A stretch of 64,000 nucleotides of DNA from Spisula solida (Eukaryota > Mollusca > Bivalvia > Venerida > Mactridae). The stretch spans positions 4,666,001-4,730,000 of the forward strand of contig OX365954.1 of the NCBI GenBank assembly GCA_947247005.1. Reading direction: 5' to 3'. Under the pieces are notes generated by a model. It was not told the origin of the DNA and ran no database searches. It saw nothing but the letters and a program-made list of their open reading frames with translations. Position numbers and translations under genes: made by a program. Positions 10,285-20,672 of the stretch are shown in pieces; the stretch's first letter is position 1, and every line of letters begins with the position of its first letter.

Positions 10285-13200
10285 TTACATGTTTAACAAG
10301 TTTTTCCCACCAGAGAACCACCATTTAAGGTATGATGACTTAAAGATTGCCAAGCTTTCTGATTGTTTTATGTGTAGTGGTATAGTGTTCCAGAGTTTGG
10401 GACCTGAATAAGCAAGAGATTTCCTAAAAAATTCTAGTCTTGGTTTTGGAACCTTAAGGGATTGTTGAGTGTGGGATCTTAGTGAATGATTATTTGAGAA
10501 TGTGAATAAATTTGACATGTATTCAGGAAAGAGATTGTTAATAGATTTGTAAACAAAAATGGCTTTTTTGAAATAGATTCTTTCATGTATAGTCATCCAC
10601 TTGAGTTCTTGAAAGAGATCGTGTGATGGAGTGTCTATGTCCTTGTCTAGTATAATACGAGCAGCTCTTTTCTGAAATTTGTACAGGGTATTGAGAAGCT
10701 CATTATTACAATTTCCCCAAATGGTACAGCAGTAGTCAATATGGGGTAAGATGTATGCATTGAAGAAGAGGATTCTCATGTGTTTCTTTAGAAAGGATTT
10801 TATTCTGAGAAGAAGATAGAGTAAAGAATTGCATTTCTTAAGCAGATGTTCAACCTGAGTTTGCCAGTTAAGTTTATGATCTACATGAACTCCTAACAAT
10901 TTTTCTGTCTCCGAAAATCCTATTACTTGGTTTTGCATTGTTAGGGTGAACTCACTGCTGGTTTTAAGAGAGTTATAGATTGTATTTGAAGGTGAAATTA
11001 TCATGGCTTTGGTTTTTTGGGGGTTAGGCAACATTGAATTTCGTGAACACCAGTCATTGATAATAGTTATACTTTGTTGCAGTGAGTTATATACTTCTGG
11101 TAGTGATTGTTCAAAAGCAGTGACAGTAGTGTCATCAGCAAACATGTCAGTAGATGTATTTTTGAGGTGTAGTGGTAGATCATTTATGTAGAGTATAAAC
11201 AATATGGGGCCCAAAATAGACCCCTGAGGAACTCCAGATGCTATAGCTCGTGATCCTGATAGTTTTCCCGAAATGGAAACTTGCTGAGTTCTGTCTGATA
11301 GGTACGATGTGAACCAGGCAAGTGTTTTCTCATCAAATTTATATTCTTTCATTTTATCTAACAGTATTGAATGATTGAGTAAGTCGAATGCTTTTGTGAG
11401 ATCAAGGAACACTGTCCCAACAATTTTGTTGTCATTTATAGCTGATATCCACAAATCAATGATTGAGGTAAGAGCTGTTTCACATGAGTGTTTTGATCGA
11501 AATCCTGATTGTGTGCTATGTATCAAAGAATGTGTTTCAATGTAGGTTTTCAAATTATCACTAACATGTTTTTCAAGTATTTTAGACAGTACTGGAAGAA
11601 TTGAGATTGGACGATAGTTGTTAGCATCTGATTTTGATCCTTTTTTGAAAATTGGTACAACCTTTGCTTTTTTGAAGAGGTTCGGGAACCTTGCAGACGA
11701 GATACTTTTATTGAATATATTAGTTAGTGGTCTTGCTATGATTTCTGCTGATAATTTGAGAAATTTAACACCAATTCCATCTAAGCCTGTGGCTTTGTTA
11801 CAGTCCATAGATTTAAGTTGTTTTAGAATGAAACTCTCCTTAATTAATGGGATGTGAAATGAAGTTGTTGGTGATATGCGATCTTTGATGAATTCACTTA
11901 AAATAGTCTTATCATCTTGTGAGATGGTATCACAGTGATGTGGTGCTTTATTGAATATATTTGCAAAAAAGTCATTGAAATACTCTGCGGTTGTATCAGC
12001 ATCTTGAATAGGCTTTCCTGATTCATCGACAATAAAGTGACTTTGATGTTTACTTGATTTTCCTGATAGATCTTTTAAATTCTTCCAAATTTGTCTTGGG
12101 TTTTGTTGGTTATTATTAATAGATTCGGAATAAAAGGATTTTTTTGCTTCTTTGATTAGAGATTGAGTTTTATTTCTCCAATATCTAAAATTTTCAGTAT
12201 TATTTGATTGTTTGGCTTTGTCTCTATGTTTCATTGCATTTGTTATATTAGGATTAAACCAGTCTGGTAAATTTTTGTGTTTTACTCTTCTTTGTTTAAG
12301 TGGAGCATGTAGATTTAGTACATTACTATATAGTTTGATAAAACTATCAAGTGCATCGTCAGTGTCATCGAAGATGTCAAGTATTGACCATGGTTGTGTC
12401 TCAAGAGAGCATAAGAAATCAGTTTCATTGAAGTTTTTTACATTTCTGTAGTTAATCAAATTATGTGATGGACCATTATCCTTCTGTGATGTTAATTTGC
12501 GTGTAAAACAGACTGGGTAGTGATCACTGAGTGCAATGTGAGGAATATTTATTTCTGTTATGTTGCATGGCATGTTTGTGTAGACATGATCTATTATAGT
12601 GGATGTTTGGGTGGTTACCCTGGTGGGCTTGTCAACCAATTGAGACAAGTTAAAGGAATTAATTGTATTGTTCCACACTGAATTAGAGTCCAATAATAAT
12701 GAATTGTAGTTAAAATCACCAGTTAAAATGATTTCCTTGTTTTCTGTATACAGTTTTTCTAACTTTTTTTCAAATTCATAGTTCCAGTCACTTTTTGATG
12801 AAGGGGGTCTGTAGATATATCCAAAGACTATAGGTTTTTGCTTTGAGCATCGCATTTCAAGCCAAATGGCTTCTATGTCATCACTAGCTAGGTCCTCTCT
12901 TTGCACACAATGATATTTAGATTTTACATAAACCACTATACCCCCTCCATTTGTCTGTCTATCTCTCCGAAACATGTTATAATTATTCAGTTGAAATTCA
13001 CTGTCATCAAAATTATCATTTAAGAATGTTTCACACAAACAAAGTATATCGATTTCTTCATGATTATGTAGTATGATTTTTATCTGGTCAAATTTTGGAT
13101 ATAGATAATGAATATTTAAATGAAAGATGTTTAAGCCTCGTTTATTGAAGAATTCAGTGTTTGTTGCGTTGATTCCTGGGGTTAGTATCGAGGTGGTAGG

Positions 13201-13299
13201 GGTGGTGGACACATCATTGCTAAGGATGGTGGAAGGCCCCACATCATTGCTGGGTGCGGTGGTGGGGGTCCGTATGGTCTGTGTCCGTGGCGTTTCCAA
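10285..13299 (-). CDS. LINE ORF2: endonuclease plus reverse transcriptase (CR1-like)
   Basis: About 1004 codons are open. Residues about 55-270 form an apurinic-type endonuclease: a start with NIFHLNI, LCLCETFLND, then TGDFN and SDHYPV near residue 260. Residues about 480-800 are reverse transcriptase: YRPISILPVLSKI, SGVPQGSILGP, and the catalytic FADD at residues 720-723. The C-terminal part has the WGNC...KFQKRAARII block typical of CR1-group enzymes. The enzyme nicks target DNA and copies the LINE RNA at the nick. The frame opens at TTG (13299) within the end of ORF1 and overlaps it by 118 bp in another frame. No ATG precedes the endonuclease, so translation probably needs frameshifting or reinitiation; this is inferred. 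No internal stop is present. Confidence 0.95.
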   Translation of the reverse strand: METPRTQTIRTPTTAPSNDVGPSTILSNDVSTTPTTSILTPGINATNTEFFNKRGLNIFHLNIHYLYPKFDQIKIILHNHEEIDILCLCETFLNDNFDDSEFQLNNYNMFRRDRQTNGGGIVVYVKSKYHCVQREDLASDDIEAIWLEMRCSKQKPIVFGYIYRPPSSKSDWNYEFEKKLEKLYTENKEIILTGDFNYNSLLLDSNSVWNNTINSFNLSQLVDKPTRVTTQTSTIIDHVYTNMPCNITEINIPHIALSDHYPVCFTRKLTSQKDNGPSHNLINYRNVKNFNETDFLCSLETQPWSILDIFDDTDDALDSFIKLYSNVLNLHAPLKQRRVKHKNLPDWFNPNITNAMKHRDKAKQSNNTENFRYWRNKTQSLIKEAKKSFYSESINNNQQNPRQIWKNLKDLSGKSSKHQSHFIVDESGKPIQDADTTAEYFNDFFANIFNKAPHHCDTISQDDKTILSEFIKDRISPTTSFHIPLIKESFILKQLKSMDCNKATGLDGIGVKFLKLSAEIIARPLTNIFNKSISSARFPNLFKKAKVVPIFKKGSKSDANNYRPISILPVLSKILEKHVSDNLKTYIETHSLIHSTQSGFRSKHSCETALTSIIDLWISAINDNKIVGTVFLDLTKAFDLLNHSILLDKMKEYKFDEKTLAWFTSYLSDRTQQVSISGKLSGSRAIASGVPQGSILGPILFILYINDLPLHLKNTSTDMFADDTTVTAFEQSLPEVYNSLQQSITIINDWCSRNSMLPNPQKTKAMIISPSNTIYNSLKTSSEFTLTMQNQVIGFSETEKLLGVHVDHKLNWQTQVEHLLKKCNSLLYLLLRIKSFLKKHMRILFFNAYILPHIDYCCTIWGNCNNELLNTLYKFQKRAARIILDKDIDTPSHDLFQELKWMTIHERIYFKKAIFVYKSINNLFPEYMSNLFTFSNNHSLRSHTQQSLKVPKPRLEFFRKSLAYSGPKLWNTIPLHIKQSESLAIFKSSYLKWWFSGGKNLLNM

Positions 13300-15662
13300 A
13301 GAACATGGCCGGGTGGTCCCCGGGGTGTCGAGGCCATGCGAAAATTTTCAGATTTATGGCCAGCTGTATATTTTCTTGGCAACTGATTTTGGTGTGGAGA
13401 TGTGTTGTTGACATGTATGTTGAACACCTCCCTGATAGTAGACTTGAGGTTTCTTGCAAATACAGCAATTCCTAAATCACTCAAGTGGACCTCGTTAGTG
13501 TACAAATCTTTATTTACGGATCCGTTTTTCTGGAATGACGCAGTGTGGTCTATGAAAGTAAAGCCAGATTCTGTACAGAAGCTGTTCAATACTTTGTTTG
13601 CTTCCTCAATTGTTGTTGCATGCTGTGTGTTAGATTTCATTGGAAGGATTGAAGAGACTATGAGTTTTGCTGCTGGGTTTGTCTCCTTCAGATGTTTCGT
13701 GAGCTCATCAATCTGTTCTCTGATCTCTGAGGATGAATCTCCATGTGAGATATTGTTAATTCCAGCATGTATCAAGTATGCCTCTGATTGATTAAAACCA
13801 GACACATACTTGCTATGATTTTGCACTTTTATATCGATGTCTCTAATCTCTGCACCCCCATGCGATCTTATTTGCACATCTGTTTTGTTGATGCTCATCT
13901 TGTCTAATCGTAGTTTCCTAGTAACAGAGTCGCCACAGATGAAAACATTTGTTTTTCTGTTTTCATCGTATTTTGAGTACTGGTTTGTTTTAGAGCCAGT
14001 GTTACTTGAGATGGTTTCCTTTACTGTGTTGTTATTACCAGTATTCTGGTCAGTGCTTTGCAGTTGTGGTTTACACGAATTCATTTTCAGTTGTTCTAGT
14101 TGATTTTGTACTGATTTAAGCTCCTCATTGTATTTCTGTTGTTGTATCCTCAGTATCTGGATTTCAGTTTTTGAAGCTGTTGTTTCCCTGGTTTCATGTA
14201 GTTGAGATACTTGCAATTGTAACGCTGCAACTTCATCTTTTACTGACTCAAGGTCTGATTTCATGTCTGCTGATTTTTCGTTTTGCTGTGATAGGGTAAC
14301 AGCATTTTCAATGTGTATTTTCTTTTCTTGTTGAAGCTGCTGTTTAAGCTTAGAGAGTTCTTCTTCTTGAATGATGCAGGTTCCATTTTTTTCAGTCAAC
14401 TTGTTTTCAAGAGACGAGATGTGTTTTCTTTGCTCAGAGCACTTTTTCTTTAAGTTTTCAGAAATATCTAATTGTTGTCTGAGTTGTGTTGCTTGATTGT
14501 CAGTTTTGAGACTTAGATCATTAATTTCAGTCTGAAGTTCTTTATTTTCAGACTTTAGGGTTTCAGTCAGATTACGGAGTATTGTAATTTGTTTTGTTTG
14601 CAAATCATCTTTAACTTGCATTGTGCCTACGCATTTGTCTATATATTGGGTTTTGGTCATCTTATCACCTTTTTGCTCTGAAGGTATATTTTCAAATTGG
14701 TCATCTCTACTTTCTTCCTCTTGGTCCATGAAGGAAGTATCTTTGGTGCGTTGCTCTTGACAAGACAATACATCTGGTTGAGCGTTGGTGGTTTTTAATG
14801 GTGTTACTTTATTTTCCACCGACTCAGTTGATATGTTAAACACTGCTGATGCTTTCTTTATACTTTTTGGTTTGTTTTCATAAACACACTTTTCAATTTG
14901 CTTTGGAAATGTTTGTGATGAAGATTCTAGATTGTAATTGCTTGAATCATCCTCATTAAGTGAACTGGTTCCTGCAGTTGATACTGGTGTAGAGTGCTTA
15001 TCATGTGTGTCTGACATATTAAAGCTGTGTCCAAAATTGTCAGGGGTGGAGTTGGTGATTGAGGATAAATTCAGCCTCTTTTTTAGATAATGTTTGAAAC
15101 CTTTTGATTTTTTCTGTTCTTTTGGGGTGATGAAATATCTTGCTGGTTGTCTGATTTTTCTAGATGAATTTGTGGCTTCTGTTGATGTCACTGTTGCTTC
15201 AGTAATTTGTAATTTTTCACTAGTTGTTTCAGAACAAAGTTCAGATGCTGAGAATGCTTGCGGTTGTGGGTTATTTTCAGTTTGTGTTGAGCAAGAGGGC
15301 ATTTGTCTAGCAAGGTGTTTGAATATTTCCTCTGTCCAAATCCTGCAGCCTGACCCCTGTATCAACACTGTCAATGTGTCATACACTGTGATTACGACTT
15401 TCATAGAATTTATTTCTGTGGTCGTTCTCAGACCAGTTTGTTCTTTGTTTGGTAAAAAGGAGTATTTTTCTTGAAGTAATTTTAGCATTTCTGCACAAAT
15501 GTCTTTCTTATAAAATCGAATTGATACGTTGTCACTTGTTTCACTCATATAAATGTCATAATGACAGCTTGTAGCTGGCTCCACGAAGGAGAATCCTTCA
15601 AACTCCGTTGTGTTCATTGTTTGATCCATTAACACTTTTGATAGGTTGACAGTTAAATCCAT
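13182..15662 (-). CDS. LINE ORF1: coiled-coil and SGNH/GDSL esterase-like protein
   Basis: An 826-residue frame with a real ATG at 15662. Residues 1-110 are an unrecognised N-terminal domain. Residues 150-350 are Ser/Thr/Asn-rich and probably disordered. Residues about 370-535 form a long coiled coil rich in Leu, Glu, Gln and Lys. Residues about 568-740 look like an SGNH hydrolase: block I FICGDSVTRK (GDS near 576), HAGINNI near 631, and a late VHLSDLG block supplying the Asp/His-type pair near 724. Esterase-like ORF1 proteins are known from CR1-group LINEs, where they are thought to bind RNA and possibly act on lipids or membranes. The C-terminus is rich in Pro and Met and overlaps the start of ORF2. 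It is intact and is an element protein, not a host gene. Confidence 0.9.
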   Translation of the reverse strand: MDLTVNLSKVLMDQTMNTTEFEGFSFVEPATSCHYDIYMSETSDNVSIRFYKKDICAEMLKLLQEKYSFLPNKEQTGLRTTTEINSMKVVITVYDTLTVLIQGSGCRIWTEEIFKHLARQMPSCSTQTENNPQPQAFSASELCSETTSEKLQITEATVTSTEATNSSRKIRQPARYFITPKEQKKSKGFKHYLKKRLNLSSITNSTPDNFGHSFNMSDTHDKHSTPVSTAGTSSLNEDDSSNYNLESSSQTFPKQIEKCVYENKPKSIKKASAVFNISTESVENKVTPLKTTNAQPDVLSCQEQRTKDTSFMDQEEESRDDQFENIPSEQKGDKMTKTQYIDKCVGTMQVKDDLQTKQITILRNLTETLKSENKELQTEINDLSLKTDNQATQLRQQLDISENLKKKCSEQRKHISSLENKLTEKNGTCIIQEEELSKLKQQLQQEKKIHIENAVTLSQQNEKSADMKSDLESVKDEVAALQLQVSQLHETRETTASKTEIQILRIQQQKYNEELKSVQNQLEQLKMNSCKPQLQSTDQNTGNNNTVKETISSNTGSKTNQYSKYDENRKTNVFICGDSVTRKLRLDKMSINKTDVQIRSHGGAEIRDIDIKVQNHSKYVSGFNQSEAYLIHAGINNISHGDSSSEIREQIDELTKHLKETNPAAKLIVSSILPMKSNTQHATTIEEANKVLNSFCTESGFTFIDHTASFQKNGSVNKDLYTNEVHLSDLGIAVFARNLKSTIREVFNIHVNNTSPHQNQLPRKYTAGHKSENFRMASTPRGPPGHVLWKRHGHRPYGPPPPHPAMMWGLPPSLAMMCPPPLPPRY

Positions 15663-15900
15663 GTAGACAATAAGAATGAGTTTTGGGGTATCTGTTTGAT
15701 ACCTGTGAAATGTTCAGCCAGAAGGCAATTGAATAGTTTTTATTGCATAATTCTCATTGATCACAGTGAAAATGTAAGTCAATTTTTTGTACTTGTCACA
15801 CACAGAAAGTTTCAAATGCCCTGAGGAAAGCAGCTGACAACTGAGTCGTCAATGTTCTTGTTGAGTATAATGTTAATAATCCTTATATTCCAAATTTTTA

Positions 15901-17639
15901 TGTAATTTAACACAAAAATGCTTAATCTTATTGTTGATTCGCTTTCATAACAGAAAAGTTCAAATAAAATCCTTCACTTTGATATAAAAATCCAATTTTT
16001 AATCCAGTAGATCACTTATTTAATTTAGGTTTAATTAGGAGCAAAAAATCATGACCATTCAGGTTGACTGTCAAAGCACAAATGGTATTTGTAAATATCC
16101 CTTCATTGATGCTCACCATAGTTACTTAAGTAAGTTCCAGATAACTGCTGGTTCTCTTGGTGTCTTTAGCAGCACAAATGTTTGAGTAAGGGTGGGCTTA
16201 TCAGAACTGTGACATAAAATTATGATACAACCTGGATTCGATATTGGATTTAGTGGCATCAGTACGCCACACACCAGAACTTTCAGGGCTTTGATTTTAA
16301 TTCTTTATTAATAATTTAATTAAGAAAATATGGAGCATCCTTCTATTTGCGGGAAATATATGAGGAACATATTTCATGATTTAAGTCAAAATATTGAAAG
16401 CTATCCATTAATAGAAGTTATCAAGTACCAATGAGTATCAAATTTAATTACCGCATTCTAGTTCACACGACTTTAAACATGTTTAATTGCAATCGAAAAG
16501 AGCTATAAGGACAAGTTTTGTTATTTCACTCGATATAAAGACGCTGACTGACCAATCAACGTCAATATTACAGGCCTGCCATTTCTCAGGCATTGAGCCG
16601 GTAATTACCGGCAATCTGATGTGATTACAGGCTTACCGGCTTTGAGGTCCAATTTACCGGCAATCTTGATAAAATCAAAGCGTTAATAGTTCTCAACAAC
16701 AGTGTATACCGTTTTCATAACGATGATCATGTACATTGCGAGTCGGTATAATTGGTGACAAAGCAATTAACAGGAAGCACGTGTCATAAAATGTACTACC
16801 TCCCGTTGTTTCCCAAATTTGATTAAACTTCTTTATTTCTGGACCAGAACTTTATAGAAGGAACCGCATGATGTCAGCAGGAGATCACTATCAGTGTTTA
16901 TCTACGGTCATAAAACACCAAAACTGGTCAATGTAATTAACTAGAGGCCCTTATCTACTGAATATACATAGTACTGTGCTACTGTATGTACACTAGAAAA
17001 TATGTGTCATATTATGTGTTTGTTTTAAATTTGTATATTTAGATACATTCATTTATTTTTGTTTCTGTCTTGTTTGAGTGTATAACAGCTATTTAGCCAA
17101 AATGTTTATAAATTTGGCAATTTTATTGTCAGTTTAATATCTCTAGATAAAATTAGTTTAAATAAATTATTATAAAATGTATATGTTTAAACTAGATAAA
17201 TTAATATGTAAAATATAAAATTAACATTTGAGCACACTAAAATTACATACAAAATTTAATACAAATAAATAAATGTATCTAATAGTTTATAAATTTATTT
17301 TTTGTTTTCAAAGTCCTCAAAAGTAATTTTTTTATATTGTCTTATACGTATAAATGTATATTCACACTGTTTCTCTACACTTCACAAGTGCAGTGGTAAC
17401 ACTAGGCTAACTATGTGAATTGTGAAATAAGTGTCACCCCTGTGGTACATCAATTAAAACACATGTGGTAGAATATTATCTATTACTTCAATTAAAATTA
17501 GGGGCCAATATTTCATTTTCTACTTATCTGTCCATTTTACGCTGAAATAAGAATTAAATACATACCTGATAAATTTGGTAAATATCCTAATCTAAGTTTA
17601 ACATTCTACTAGCTGCTAAAAACCATACAATAATAAGGA
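15901..17639. other. Possible LINE 5' UTR, then AT-rich intergenic DNA
   Basis: The sequence directly above ORF1 is presumably LINE 5' UTR, but its outer limit cannot be fixed without another full copy. GCCGGTAATTACCGGCAATC-type repeats at 16590-16670 make local palindromes. No gene was seen. Confidence 0.4.
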
Positions 17640-17800
17640 ATGTGTCTATGTATTTGTATCATGCCTTTGAAAAACGAAAACTATTATAATATTATGTTAT
17701 TTGACCATTGTATAGTTTTGTATGTTCTGTGTATATATCTTGTATATGGGCCGGAGGCCATTTGTACAATAAATATTTGAATGAATTTGAATTTGCCTAC
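17640..17800 (+). mobile_element. LINE 3'-end fragment
   Basis: The sequence TATATGGGCCGGAGGCC is followed by ATTTGTACAATAAATATTTG and short GAATTTGAATTT repeats. This is the form of a LINE 3' UTR with a polyadenylation signal and a short repeat tail. A similar GGGCCGGTGG...AATAAAC end is seen at 24215-24311. No coding part remains. Confidence 0.5.
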
Positions 17801-18443
17801 TTACTTTTTACACTGTTATTTTTTCTATACATCCAAGTATGTTTATTGATTAGTTTCCTATTTACATTTATTCTGCTCTATGTTATGTTTGATCATCAAG
17901 CTGTTTGCAATAACTTATATGGGACTTTATGTTATTATACACATACTTTATAACTTCCTGTCATAAAGGGAACTCTTATTGTTTTATTATCTACTACTAT
18001 GGCCTCTAGTCAACTAATTAACATAGTATGTAATATAACATAATACACGGTGTATAACCGTATCGGTACCCTCTCAGTGCAAAATGGTATATCGGTACCC
18101 TCTCAGTGCTGGCACCGGTCTCTCTCAGTGCAAAACAATGAATTCGATTGACGAAGATCCACAGGATACATTATCTCCCCTTGTTTGAGACCAATAACGC
18201 AATCAAAATAATCTGATAAAGAATTACAATTTCGTACACACGACTTCTATGGGGATAACGTATAGAACGGAAGTGATACCCCTGACGGGTTTTCGACTTT
18301 ATATTTTGATACATCGCTTTCACTTAAGTGAAGATATTTAAGTTTTCCACTAAGATGCTTTTTGAACACCAGCCCAGGTTTTCAAATTGTTTAAGTAGGC
18401 ATTACGTTAAGAGTATTGTCATATATATCATCTTTAATTGCAG
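17801..18443. other. Region upstream of the secreted-protein gene
   Basis: Contains a short duplicated motif (GTATCGGTACCCTCTCAGTGC at 18059 and 18089, with a third variant near 18118). The missing first exon of the following gene may lie here, but no convincing ATG plus donor was found. Confidence 0.4.
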
Positions 18444-18548
18444 GTGGTGTTGGTAAGCTTTGTTACGCTTACGGTGGCATTTATTCCATTTCTCCCTACC
18501 CCAGAACCAGGCGAGGATCTCTTTGTGGACTGTTCTCAACCAACCCAC
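18444..18548 (+). CDS. Secreted-protein gene, exon with signal-peptide remainder
   Basis: 35 codons between the acceptor TTTAATTGCAG and the donor GTTAGT. Hydrophobic start, then PTPEPGEDLFVDC. Confidence 0.6.
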
Positions 18549-20401
18549 GTTAGTATATTATATTGTATGAGCCGTTCTCCGGGAAAACCGGACTTAGTGA
18601 CAAAAATTAGAAAATCATGATAATTTAGCATTAGGAAGACAAGACTCTTTTGAACAGTTTCTGAAAATTTGAGCTAAATATAACATCAAATTACAAAGTT
18701 ACATACTATTCAAACGTTATTTGACCTTACGCCAACAAGACAAGAAGTTCATGAATGCAGTATTTAATGAGTTCTTGACGTAAACTTTTCAACATTGTAT
18801 CACATTTTAGAATTATTCCTTTTTTAATAAAACATATCTAAATCGTCAATTTTAGATTTTAGAGAAATATAGCTTATGTTTTTAACCCCTAACCCCTCGT
18901 GAATAATGTCCCGATGTTATTGCATGTAGTATGAAACAATAAAAAAAGTAATAATTATTTCTTTAGTAATAAATGCAAGAAAATAATCAGAATCACCAAT
19001 GTGTGATGGTGATTATAATAGACAAATACACATTATTGAATTAAATTAAGCCTATGAGCTGTGAGTGGACAATATACACTTTGACTGCTGATCTGATGGT
19101 ACATTCGTAAAGTGTAATTTAAAACGTGATTATAAACCGTTGAAATGTTGGTATACCTTTCTGTTCACAGCACAAGAAGTTTTGTAACACGGACAGCATT
19201 TGTGCTTGGAATATGTGCGAGTGTCCAGGTAGAAATGGATGCAGGTTGGTTTGCACGTCTAACATGGGACAATGGTGTAATGGGCTGCATGAGAACGAAG
19301 TAAGTATACACTAGTCAACACTTATATTCGGTCACTTTCAAACTCTTATATTTTGTTCACGGCAATAGGGAAATATAGGTACTTATCTCAATCGGCAATT
19401 AATGTTCATGTTTTATATAGCTTCGTCAACTATGCGAAGTTATTGACCGTTATATATATAAAATTAGTTTTTTATGTGAAATGCAACGTTTGTCCGAGGA
19501 TATGAAAATAATGTTAAAAAGTAGTACTCAATGTTGATCGCCCAAACAGAAAAACAACAAATATTGCTAAAATGATTACACGTTATAAATCTGCGCAGTT
19601 TTGAAATTTAGGAAATGAAAAAAGTAAAATTACCTCCCTTTTAATTGAAAATTTCTTAAAATAGTGATAACGCGTGGTGATAGATTAGACAAATTCCATA
19701 CACTCCTTCTTTTGTCAATTTTCATCTATCAAAATTAATTATACTAAAATATAAGAGCGTTTTACTTTTATAGGCGACACTAAGTTCCCTCTAGTGAATT
19801 ACATTGTCAAAATCTAGCTAAATCGTAAAATTCGATGATATACATTTGTTTCACATTTCCTCGACTAAACAACCTTTCACAGTAAAGCTTTGCAATATGC
19901 TTTCATTGTTGTCTTAACGTCCATATAAGGTTATTGTTTAGCATGTTTCATGTTTAAAAATTGGGTTACTTACATTGCATTTAATTCTATTATTATGTCA
20001 TTTCTGAAGGTGCTTGTCAATTATATGGAAAAATTATGTTTAAAATAGTAGAATCATCAGCAAGTTTTATTTTTATGTGGTTTACATTTAGCGTTAACAC
20101 GTACAACCGTCAGAATATTAATTAGATATTAAGTAACTGGAATTTTGTGAATAAAATAAGTGAGCGATTATAAGTGTTGAGTAGTGTATACTAGTATGTC
20201 ATTGCAAATCTTTGTTTTGTCGTTTTATTAAAGCAATTAGTATTAGCAGTAGGAAGGACAAAATATAGTTATAAACCCCAAATGGTATATTTATTTACTA
20301 TTTCTTATTAACAGTACAGCCATGCTAGTGTGACACCCTTTGGAAAACACCAAGTTTGGATGTTGTACGGAAGTTATTGCTCTGTAGAGGTGAAACCATA
20401 G
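18444..20401 (+). CDS. Secreted cysteine-rich protein, 3 exons seen (5' exon missing)
   Basis: Exons 18444-18548, 19171-19299 and 20315-20401 are each bounded by AG and GT signals, are all in phase 0, and together encode 106 residues ending in TAG. The first visible exon begins inside a hydrophobic run (VVLVSFVTLTVAFIPFL), the likely rest of a signal peptide, followed by an acidic Pro-rich spacer. The second exon carries seven Cys, including a CECPG turn; nine Cys are present in all. The last exon contains one Cys. I do not recognise the family; a small disulphide-rich secreted protein is inferred. The last exon overlaps a dispersed repeat motif (see findings), so either it was gained from a repeat or the true 3' end differs. 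No domain match is claimed. Confidence 0.6.
19171..19299 (+). CDS. Secreted-protein gene, Cys-rich middle exon
   Basis: 43 codons between the acceptor CTGTTCACAG and the donor GTAAGT, with seven Cys. Good splice signals at both ends make this the best-supported exon. Confidence 0.65.
20315..20401 (+). CDS. Secreted-protein gene, terminal exon
   Basis: 28 codons plus TAG after the acceptor TTCTTATTAACAG. The second half (TTGTACGGAAGTTATTGCTC) resembles a repeat motif also found at 23314-23353, 46620-46690 and 59052-59092. Confidence 0.5.
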   Translation, partial: YSHASVTPFGKHQVWMLYGSYCSVEVKP

Positions 20402-20499
20402 AAAATGGTTACATCTGAAAAATAATGATTATGTCGGTTAAGAGATGCTGTTGTTATATGGAATAGGTTGTATTGTGTATAATACAAGGAGTGATCACA

Positions 20500-20612
20500 G
20501 GTAATTGTATCATTGATAGAGTAAAAACAAATCTTTTATAAAATTTATGTTATCTAAGATATTATAAATTTTATAAAAAAAATGTTTGTTTACTCTTATT
20601 AATGATACAGTT
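20500..20612. mobile_element. Palindromic mini-MITE, copy 1
   Basis: Arms ATTGATAGAGTAAAAACAAA and TTTGTTTACTCTTATTAATG surround an AT-rich centre (TATAAAATTTAT...ATAAATTTTATA), so the whole unit can fold on itself. A second copy is at 21985-22082. Confidence 0.65.
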
Positions 20613-20672
20613 ACCTTTTTAATTTCTTTAACTACTATTGTAATTCTGTAAAACTCTAAATATGTATGTATA

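Larger units (their letters stand above)
6001..15900 (-). mobile_element. CR1-like LINE, nearly complete, with a DNA element nested in its 3' UTR
   Basis: In element order: 5' UTR (upstream limit unclear, beyond 15662), ORF1 (15662-13182), ORF2 (13299-10285), then a 3' UTR of about 285 bp ending in an (ATT)n tail (plus strand AAT repeats at 6001-6021). The 3' UTR is split by an inverted-repeat element at 6169-10157 flanked by TTAAT on both sides. Continuity is supported by the second LINE copy, whose uninterrupted 3' UTR (39124-38880) ends in the same way: a stretch with TTGGCAAA, then TCTTTATT and an (ATT)n tail. An esterase-bearing ORF1, an EN-RT ORF2 and a short microsatellite tail are hallmarks of the CR1 group. 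Both ORFs are open, so the source was recently active; this copy now carries a 4-kb insertion in the region its own RT would use to prime. Confidence 0.85.

Noticed and set aside
11003..15474. Plus-strand open frames opposite the LINE
   Set aside because: Antisense shadows of ORF1 and ORF2, with no independent coding signs.
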